Source: Stackebrandtia nassauensis DSM 44728 | GTDB lineage: Bacteria > Actinomycetota > Actinomycetes > Mycobacteriales > Micromonosporaceae | Assembly (NCBI RefSeq): GCF_000024545.1 | Contig: NC_013947.1 | Span: 62,001 to 126,000 of the forward strand | Length of the DNA stretch: 64,000 nt | Reading direction: 5' to 3' | Shown here: positions 58,645 to 64,000 of the stretch, in pieces | Layout of the letters: every line of letters begins with the position of its first letter | Numbering within the stretch: position 1 is the first letter of the stretch | Made by a program: the position numbers and the translations under genes | The notes under the pieces: model-generated | Database searches by the model: none | Told to the model about the DNA's origin: nothing | The model's input: only the letters and a program-made list of their open reading frames with translations

Positions 58645-59859
58645 ATGGGTATGGACGGTGACCAGCGGGATTCCGACCCGAAGCAGCCACCTCAGCCACC
58701 GTCCGGCGAAGGAACCGTCCCCATGTCTGATTTCCGTGGCCTCGCCAAGCGAGCCCTGCGCAAGACCACCGGCCGCCGTGCCCACCACGAGCCCAAGCCC
58801 CCCGAGGCCGCCGCCGTCGAGCGCGCCCCGGTGCCCGGCTCCAGCCTCATCGACGCCGCCGTCTACCGCGACGGCCGCCGCGTCTCCACCCCGTCCTCGC
58901 TGGCCGAGACCTACCGCGAGGCGCGCTCTGACCCCGAGACCATGGCCTGGATCGGCCTCTACCGGCCTACCCCCGGCGAGCTGAAGTCGCTGGCCATCGA
59001 GTTCGACCTGCATCCGCTCGCCCTGGAAGACGCCCTGGAGGCCCACCAGCGCTCCAAGCTGGAGCGTTACGGGGACACCCTGTTCGTGGTACTGCGCGCC
59101 GCCCGCTACCTCGACGACGACGAGTCGGTCGACTTCGGCGAACTGCACATCTTCGTCGGGCCCGGCTTCGTCATCACGGTCCGGCACGGCGCCGCCCCCG
59201 ACCTGGCGGTGGTGCGCAAGCGCATGGAGGCCGAACCCGAACTGCTGGCCCGGGGCCACGAGGCGGTGCTCTACGCGATCTTCGACGCCGTCGTCGACGG
59301 CTACGTCCCGGTCGTGGCCGGGCTGCAGAACGACATCGACGAGATCGAGACCGAGGTCTTCGGCGGCGACCCGCAGGTGTCGCGACGCATCTACGAACTG
59401 TCCCGCGAGGTGGTGCAGTTCCAGCGCGCCGTCCGCCCGCTGTCGGGGATGCTGCGCGGCCTCATCAGCGGCTTCGAGAAGTACGGCATCGACGAGGAGC
59501 TGCGCCGCTACCTGCGCGACGTCGCCGACCACGCGGTGTCGGTGATGGAACAGGTCGACAGCTTCCGGCAGGCGCTGGCCGACATCCTCACCGTCAACGC
59601 CACCCTGGTCGCGCAGCAGCAGAACGCGAAGATGCAGGAGATGACGGAGACGAGCCTGGCGCAGAACGACGAGATCAAGAAGATCTCGTCCTGGGCGGCG
59701 ATCCTGTTCGCACCGACCCTCATCGGCACCGTCTACGGCATGAACTTCGACTACATGCCCGAGACGCACTGGAAGGTCGGCTACCCGATGGCGATCGTGG
59801 CGATGGCCGCGACCTGTGTGACCCTGTACCTGATCTTCAAGCGCCGCAACTGGCTCTGA
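58645..59859 (+). CDS. corA: CorA-family magnesium/cobalt transporter
   Basis: A 404-residue pentameric channel subunit. The N-terminal alpha/beta and stalk-helix domain is cytoplasmic, then two membrane helices: the first ends with the signature YGMNFDYMPE, and the last (IVAMAATCVTLYLIF) is followed by KRRNWL. ATG 58645 gives the longest product. ATG 58723 (MSDFRGLAKRALR) has a better site, GAAGGAA, and would remove 26 disordered residues. The upstream short frame may control expression by translation. Confidence 0.92.
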   Translation: MGMDGDQRDSDPKQPPQPPSGEGTVPMSDFRGLAKRALRKTTGRRAHHEPKPPEAAAVERAPVPGSSLIDAAVYRDGRRVSTPSSLAETYREARSDPETMAWIGLYRPTPGELKSLAIEFDLHPLALEDALEAHQRSKLERYGDTLFVVLRAARYLDDDESVDFGELHIFVGPGFVITVRHGAAPDLAVVRKRMEAEPELLARGHEAVLYAIFDAVVDGYVPVVAGLQNDIDEIETEVFGGDPQVSRRIYELSREVVQFQRAVRPLSGMLRGLISGFEKYGIDEELRRYLRDVADHAVSVMEQVDSFRQALADILTVNATLVAQQQNAKMQEMTETSLAQNDEIKKISSWAAILFAPTLIGTVYGMNFDYMPETHWKVGYPMAIVAMAATCVTLYLIFKRRNWL

Positions 59860-60022
59860 GGGCCTGGGCGGGGATCCCGTTTCCTGCTGCGCGCCCACCA
59901 GGCGGCGCCTGTCTGCGTTGTCGGCACTCCGACATCCAACACCGGGATGCCGGAGCACCTCCGCCTTGCCATGCATCCACCTGGAGGCCGCTCGCGACGG
60001 AAGAGGACCCCCGCCCAGGCCC
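59860..60022. other. Structured intergenic element bounded by 14-bp inverted repeats
   Basis: GGGCCTGGGCGGGG (59860-59873) and its exact complement (60009-60022) enclose 135 bp. Inside are CAGGCG-G-CGCCTG and TGTCGG-CAC-TCCGACA hairpins. It fills the whole space between the convergent corA and Nudix genes. It may be a bidirectional terminator, a structured RNA or a small inverted-repeat element. Confidence 0.5.
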
Positions 60023-60669
60023 TAGAACTCCGGGTCGCCGGGCAGCGCCAGCCGCACGGTGCCGTTGTCGATCACCGCGCGGGGCGTGATCGGCGTCAGG
60101 TCGCGGTCCTCGGCGACGGTCAGGACGCTGTCGACCGAGTTGAAGCCGGACAGCTCCGTCAGCGTCACCGCCGTCGGCGGCAGCATCTGGTCATTGTGGT
60201 CGGCCAGCGCCCGTTTGGGCGGCAGCCAGCCCGCCCAGTCGGCCTCGCCGCTGATGTCCAGCGGCTGGGCGCCCTCGGGCAGCCGGGCCACGTAGAACCA
60301 GGTGTCGTAGCGGCGCGGCTCGAACTCCGGTGTCACCCAACGGCTCCAGGCGTGCAGTTCGGTCAGCCGCAGCCCGGTCTCCTCGCGCACCTCGCGCACC
60401 GCCGCCGACAGTACGTCTATGTCGGACGGATCCACGCGCCCGCCCGGGAACGCGTACATGCCGCCCGCGAACACCATGCTGGCCGCGCGCCGCAACATGT
60501 AGACCTCGACGCCGCCGGGCGCCCCGGCGGTGTAGGGCAGGTCGCGCAGGATCAACACGGTCGCCGCCCGGCGCGGTTCCACCGGGGTGCCGCCGCTGTT
60601 GTAGAAGTGCCTGGCGTGGGCGGCCAGCGCGTTGGGAAGCGTCCGAACGATCCCATCGTCCTCAGTCAA
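60022..60669 (-). CDS. Nudix hydrolase
   Basis: A 215-residue Nudix protein. The Nudix box is GGRVDPSDIDVLSAAVREVREETGL, quoted as ending AAVREVREETGL, preceded by MVFAGGMYAFPGG. It matches the Nudt7/CoA-diphosphatase-like group that often has this extended box; a coenzyme A or NUDT19-like substrate is possible. No ATG or early GTG is available, so TTG 60669, overlapping the thiolase stop by 8 bp, is the most likely start. That overlap suggests co-translation with the thiolase. Confidence 0.8.
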   Translation of the reverse strand: MTEDDGIVRTLPNALAAHARHFYNSGGTPVEPRRAATVLILRDLPYTAGAPGGVEVYMLRRAASMVFAGGMYAFPGGRVDPSDIDVLSAAVREVREETGLRLTELHAWSRWVTPEFEPRRYDTWFYVARLPEGAQPLDISGEADWAGWLPPKRALADHNDQMLPPTAVTLTELSGFNSVDSVLTVAEDRDLTPITPRAVIDNGTVRLALPGDPEF

Positions 60670-61816
60670 CGTGAACCACCACCGCCATGCCCTGGCCGAC
60701 ACCGATGCAGGCCGCCGCGACACCGTAGCCGCCGCCGCGTCGGCGCAACTGATCACACAGGTCCATGATGACTCGTGGTGCCGACGCTCCCAAGGGATGA
60801 CCGTACGCGATCGCGCCGCCGTTCGGGTTGACCCGGTTGACGTCCACCTCCGGCAGCAGGTGCAGGCAGGACAGCACCATCGCCGAGAACGCCTCGTTCA
60901 GCTCCCACACCGCGATGTCGCGGAAGTGCAGGCCCGCCTTGAACAGCGCCTTGTTGATCGCGTCCACCGGCGCCACCGCGAACCGCTCCGGCGACACCCC
61001 GACCGTCGCCGAGGACACCAGCCGCGCCATCGGGTTCTCGCCGGGGTCGCGCGACACCAGCACCGCCGCGGCCCCGTCGGAGATCGGCGAGGAGTTCCCG
61101 GCGGTCACGGTCCCGTCCACGGTGAACGCGGGCTTCAGGCCCGCCAGCTTCTCCCGGTTGGTGTCGGCGCGGACGCACTCGTCGCGCGGCACACCGTCCA
61201 CATGCATCACCCGTTGCGCGTGCAGTCCCTTGTCCCACGCGTCCTGCGCTCGCAGGTGGCTGCGCAGCGCCCAGGTGTCCTGGGCCTCGCGGCCGATCCC
61301 GTACTCGGCGGCGAGGTTCTGCGCGCACTCGCCCAGCGAGTCCACCCATGCCCGCGCGAACTTCGGGTTCGGCAGCCGCCACCCCACCTGGGTCGGCACC
61401 AGCGACAGGTTGCGCGGAAACGCGGTGTCCGGGCGGGGCAGCACGAACGGCGCCCGCGACATCGACTCCACCCCACCGGCGACGACCCGCTCGGCGTCGC
61501 CGCTGGCGACCTGCCGGGCGGCCAGCACGATCGCCTCGGCACCCGAGGCGCACAGCCGGTTGACGGTCACGCCCGGCACCGTCACCGGCAGGTCGGCTAG
61601 CAGCGCGGCCATCCGGGCCACGTTGCGGTTGTCCTCCCCGGCCTGGTTGGTGTCGCCGAGGATCACGTCGTCGATCGACGCCGGATCGACGTCCGGATTG
61701 CGGCGCAACAGTTCCGCGATCGGCATCGCCGCCAGGTCGTCGGTACGGATGTGCGACAGGCCCCCGGCGTGTCTGCCGAAGGGCGTGCGAACCGCGTCAA
61801 TGAGGTAAGCCTCCAC
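60662..61816 (-). CDS. Acetyl-CoA acetyltransferase (thiolase)
   Basis: A 384-residue thiolase. The nucleophilic cysteine is in VNRLCASGAEAIVLA, the histidine in NPNGGAIAYGHPLGASAP, and the second cysteine in AACIGVGQGMAV (usually CIGGGQG, so one substitution). GTG 61816 (VEAYLIDAVRTPFGRH) is chosen, since earlier residues are not family-like. Degradative or biosynthetic role is not resolved. The Nudix gene is coupled downstream. Confidence 0.92.
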   Translation of the reverse strand: MEAYLIDAVRTPFGRHAGGLSHIRTDDLAAMPIAELLRRNPDVDPASIDDVILGDTNQAGEDNRNVARMAALLADLPVTVPGVTVNRLCASGAEAIVLAARQVASGDAERVVAGGVESMSRAPFVLPRPDTAFPRNLSLVPTQVGWRLPNPKFARAWVDSLGECAQNLAAEYGIGREAQDTWALRSHLRAQDAWDKGLHAQRVMHVDGVPRDECVRADTNREKLAGLKPAFTVDGTVTAGNSSPISDGAAAVLVSRDPGENPMARLVSSATVGVSPERFAVAPVDAINKALFKAGLHFRDIAVWELNEAFSAMVLSCLHLLPEVDVNRVNPNGGAIAYGHPLGASAPRVIMDLCDQLRRRGGGYGVAAACIGVGQGMAVVVHVD

Positions 61817-62004
61817 CTCCGGAACCCTACCGGCATCCGGCCGGACATTGATCGTCCGCGAGGCCGAACGCTGAAAAACCCGACGTATGCGTCGGATGTG
61901 CGCTGCGGTGTGCGGCCGGGACACTAGCCTTCGCCGCGCCAGGCCATCGATGCTCATCGAAGCCAAACGCGGGGTGCCTCACCCTGTGGGGGCGTGAGGG
62001 TAAG

Positions 62005-62037
62005 CGTGGGGGCGGGACCGCCGGTTCCGCCCCCACG
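62005..62037. terminator. Hairpin in the 61.8-62.2 kb gap
   Basis: CGTGGGGGCGG (62005-62015) and CCGCCCCCACG (62027-62037) are perfect 11-bp arms. No T-run follows on either strand. It lies directly after the EF-hand remnant and could end reading from the SGNH hydrolase gene. Confidence 0.55.
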
Positions 62038-62040
62038 TGG

Positions 62041-62123
62041 TCTCTGATGCGGCCGTCGTGCTCGGTGTCGTATGTGGAGAATCTGCGGGACAGTTTGCGG
62101 TCGAGGAATGTGGAGATCTGCAC
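62041..62123 (-). pseudogene. Remnant of an EF-hand protein gene
   Basis: The 416-bp space between the thiolase and the SGNH hydrolase holds no complete gene. It does hold a start region: GTG 62123 behind GGAAAGG, encoding STFLDRKLSRRFSTYDTEHD and then GRI. This matches the start of actinobacterial EF-hand proteins (xxLDRKLxRRFxTxDTxxDGxI, loop residues D-x-E-x-D-G-x-I). After about 27 codons the similarity ends at the hairpin at 62005-62037; the frame then runs on as Pro/Arg/His-rich text to 61827. I read it as a truncated calcium-binding gene. Confidence 0.5.
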
Positions 62124-62232
62124 GGCGGAAACCTTTCCGTCCTGACACAGGGTGCCGGGGTGGTGACGACGGACTCAGGCTAGCAACCGTGACGCTCGCG
62201 GGCGCCCTGGCGAGCGGGGCGCCCGCGGCGGT

Positions 62233-63096
62233 TCAGCGCAGTTCGGCGGCGACGGCCTCGCCGATACCGGTCATGCCGATCCGGTTGGGGTGCAACGGTG
62301 TCGCCGGGGAGGTCGGGATCAGCGACTCGTACCAGCGGGTTCCGGTGGGGGCGCACAGGTTGCGGCCCTTCGTGGCCTCGCGGATGTCGATGAACTCGAC
62401 GCCGTGTTCGGCCGACTGACGGGCCATCATGTCGTCGAGCCTGCCGATGGTGTCCTGGAGGTAGTCCGCGTCGCGGCTCCACACCGGCGTCTCGGGATAG
62501 CAGCCGCCGGGCTGGATGTAGGTGCCGTAACCCACCACGACGACGCGGGCGTTGGGGGCGTGTTCGCGGATGCCGTCCAGCATCTCGCCGAAGGCCGGTT
62601 CGAAGGCGTCGATCTTGGCGGCGAGCTGGTCGACGCCACCCGAGGTCAGTCGGTCCTTACAGGACTGTCCGGCGGGTTCGGGCAGCAGGTTCACGCATTT
62701 CAGGGCCTCGCCGACCAGCCCGACGTCGTTGCCGCCGATGGTGGTGGTCACCAGGTCGGTGGTGTCGGACAGCGCGTCGAACTGCGGCGGCGCGCTGCCG
62801 CCCAGCGGCAGTGACTGCGGATTGGCCATGTGTTCGGCGGTGGCCGCCGAGCAGCTGACGTCGGTCAGGTTCGCGACGCCGAGTTCGTCGGCGACTTCGA
62901 CGGCCCAGTTGTTCGTGGAGCGGAGGCAACCGGGTTCACCGGTGTCCCAGTCGGGGATGAGGGGACCGGCGACGGACGAGTCGCCGAGGGCGACGTACTC
63001 GTCGATGGGGGCGGAGTGGGCGAAGGCGGGGGCGGGGGCGGATACCGCCAGGACGGCCAGGCACGCGGCGGCCGTCAGCGGAGTGCGTCGGCGCAT
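62233..63096 (-). CDS. Secreted SGNH/GDSL hydrolase (lipase-like)
   Basis: A 287-residue exported enzyme. The signal peptide MRRRTPLTAAACLAVLAVSA ends near APAFAHS, with cleavage after AFA. SGNH blocks: YVALGDSSVAGPLIPDW (Ser), TTTIGGNDVGLVG (Gly/Asn) and HPNRIGMTGIG (His). Six cysteines (GCLRS, VSCSA, KCVN, SCKD, GCYP, LCAP) allow three disulfides, as in Streptomyces SGNH lipases. ATG 63096 is chosen over a much longer frame. Confidence 0.92.
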   Translation of the reverse strand: MRRRTPLTAAACLAVLAVSAPAPAFAHSAPIDEYVALGDSSVAGPLIPDWDTGEPGCLRSTNNWAVEVADELGVANLTDVSCSAATAEHMANPQSLPLGGSAPPQFDALSDTTDLVTTTIGGNDVGLVGEALKCVNLLPEPAGQSCKDRLTSGGVDQLAAKIDAFEPAFGEMLDGIREHAPNARVVVVGYGTYIQPGGCYPETPVWSRDADYLQDTIGRLDDMMARQSAEHGVEFIDIREATKGRNLCAPTGTRWYESLIPTSPATPLHPNRIGMTGIGEAVAAELR

Positions 63097-63159
63097 GTGA
63101 ATGTCTCTCTGTTGCCGGGGGCTATTGTCTTGGGCAACATGATCTGAGACACAGGCCGT

Positions 63160-63176
63160 CGTGTCTACTGGACACG
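63160..63176. promoter_or_regulatory. Palindrome in the lipase/PucR divergent region
   Basis: CGTGTC (63160-63165) and GACACG (63171-63176) are perfect arms around TACTG. It lies between the SGNH hydrolase and the regulator at 63202 and may be the regulator's operator. Confidence 0.35.
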
Positions 63177-63201
63177 CTCGTAGTTCTGCATTGGAAAAAC
63201 T

Positions 63202-64000
63202 GTGAACACTCACAAAGAGGAGCCATTGCGGCTGGGAGGACAGGCCGTCGACGACTGGCTGGCGCGACGCTACGAGCGACTGGCGGCCGAACTGGTCGAC
63301 GGTTTCGCCGCCACCATCCCGATCTACGGCCGGTTTCCGCCCGATCTGCGCCGGGACATCCTGTGGATAACCCGGCACAACCTGGACATGTTCATCGGGA
63401 TGCTGCGGCAGCGGCAGGCCCCGTCGGCGGAGGACCTGGCGCCGCTGGCCGAGTCGGCCTCGCGGCGGGCCGAGGAGGGCGTGCCGCTGGCGGACGTGCT
63501 GACCGCCTACCACCAGGGGATCCGGGTGACGTGGACCCAGTGCGCGTCACTGGCCACACCGGACGATCACGACGACCTGGTCTCGGTGTCGACCCTCGTC
63601 TTCGAGTACCAGCAGATCGTGACCTCCGTGGTCGCGACCGCCTACGCCGAGGAACGGCAGAACATCCTGGGCCACGAACGCGAGGCCCGGCGGGCGCTGG
63701 TGACGGCGCTCCTGGACGGACAACCCGCCGAGGAGCTGGCCGAACGGGCCGGGGTGCACCTGGCGCCGGGCTATCTGGTGCTGTGCCTGAGCTTCGGTTC
63801 CGCCGAGGACAGCGACGGCCGCCGGGCGGCGATCAGCGACCGGCGCCGGGTCCGCGCGGTGGCGTCGGTGCTGGAGGTGTGGCCGCACGGGCAGGTGCTG
63901 ACGATCCTCGACCCGCACGGCGGTACCGCGCTGCTGCCGATCAAGGCCACCGAACCGGGACGCACCGACGCCATCTCGCCCGCCGAACGCGCCTCGCTGC
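63202..64000 (+). CDS. PucR-type regulator with RsbRD-like N-terminus, truncated by window end
   Basis: The frame is open to the window edge (266 residues seen). Residues 15-160 (LARRYERLAAELVDGFAATI, SRRAEEGVPLADVLTAYHQG) match the RsbRD N-terminal helical domain of actinobacterial PucR/CdaR-like regulators. A GGDEF-like central domain begins near 185 (AERAGVHLAPGYLVLCLSF). The HTH is expected beyond the window. Start GTG 63202 is tentative; TTG 63226 has AGAGGAG just upstream. It is divergent from the SGNH hydrolase. Confidence 0.75.
   Translation, partial: MNTHKEEPLRLGGQAVDDWLARRYERLAAELVDGFAATIPIYGRFPPDLRRDILWITRHNLDMFIGMLRQRQAPSAEDLAPLAESASRRAEEGVPLADVLTAYHQGIRVTWTQCASLATPDDHDDLVSVSTLVFEYQQIVTSVVATAYAEERQNILGHEREARRALVTALLDGQPAEELAERAGVHLAPGYLVLCLSFGSAEDSDGRRAAISDRRRVRAVASVLEVWPHGQVLTILDPHGGTALLPIKATEPGRTDAISPAERASL

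Noticed and set aside
60756-61553. Alternative minus-strand frame inside the thiolase gene
   Set aside because: The thiolase frame has all catalytic motifs; the other frame is Arg/Gly-rich shadow.

Overview
The window is high-GC actinomycete DNA. The evidence is several mycothiol-dependent (MDMPI/DinB-fold) enzymes, a fused LysX lysyltransferase/lysyl-tRNA synthetase, a bacterial proteasome activator (Bpa), a SARP/AfsR regulator, an XRE-DUF397 pair, formylglycine-generating enzyme and strong GC3 bias. The gene set suggests a Glycomycetales/Micromonosporales-type soil actinomycete; this is inferred from gene content only. About 62 protein genes, one tRNA-Ser(CGA) and a set of operators, promoters and terminators can be supported. 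No rRNA, CRISPR array, transposase or phage module was seen.

Layout. 1-3.3 kb: a truncated membrane protein, three MDMPI-fold paralogues and a TetR regulator. 3.3-12.4 kb (minus strand): SRPBCC protein, a cluster of DnaA boxes, then a chain whose genes overlap by ATGA junctions: lysX, a DUF998-like membrane protein with a repetitive N-terminus, a hidden 77-residue repeat ORF, and an alpha/beta hydrolase. A SARP/AfsR regulator lies upstream. 12.6-16.2 kb: a type VII secretion-like substrate cluster without secretion machinery. 16.3-20.5 kb: Fe-S oxidoreductase and a CASTOR/POLLUX-like channel. 21-23.1 kb: an ECF41-type sigma factor divergent from an FAD oxidoreductase. 23.2-27.4 kb: glycosyltransferase, membrane protein, sigma factor and putative anti-sigma in one tight operon, followed by tRNA-Ser. 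28.5-37.6 kb (minus strand): a cofactor block, DUF2520-panC-panD-S10 peptidase-nadB, an XRE/DUF397 accessory island, then nadC-coaX. 37.8-41.6 kb: two arylamine N-acetyltransferases, a MidA/NDUFAF7-type methyltransferase and a solitary nuoD. 41.6-43.7 kb: MFS exporter with its TetR regulator and a perfect 45-bp palindrome. 44-47.7 kb: hutU-hutI. 47.7-49.9 kb: SDR/TetR pair and an AhpD-like protein. 50-55 kb: SUKH-like protein, an ankyrin protein with a new-looking C-terminal repeat, and a second type VII-like cluster. 55.2-64 kb: bpa, MenB/BadI-like enzyme, FGE, hydrolase, corA with a possible leader peptide, Nudix, thiolase, an EF-hand gene remnant, a secreted SGNH lipase, and a PucR-type regulator cut by the window end.

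The most interesting signals are: (1) three copies of TGTC(A/G)CA-N16-TGTC, upstream of the ECF41 sigma gene, its divergent FAD oxidoreductase and an AhpD-like gene 27 kb away, which define a small regulon from sequence alone; (2) a complex I assembly methyltransferase directly upstream of a stand-alone copy of the family's known substrate subunit, NuoD; (3) the ATGA-coupled lysX chain with an overlooked repeat peptide; (4) two type VII-like substrate clusters, each carrying a YbaB-like gene; (5) a 108-residue triplicated repeat in the ankyrin protein; and (6) an accessory island dividing nadB from nadC.
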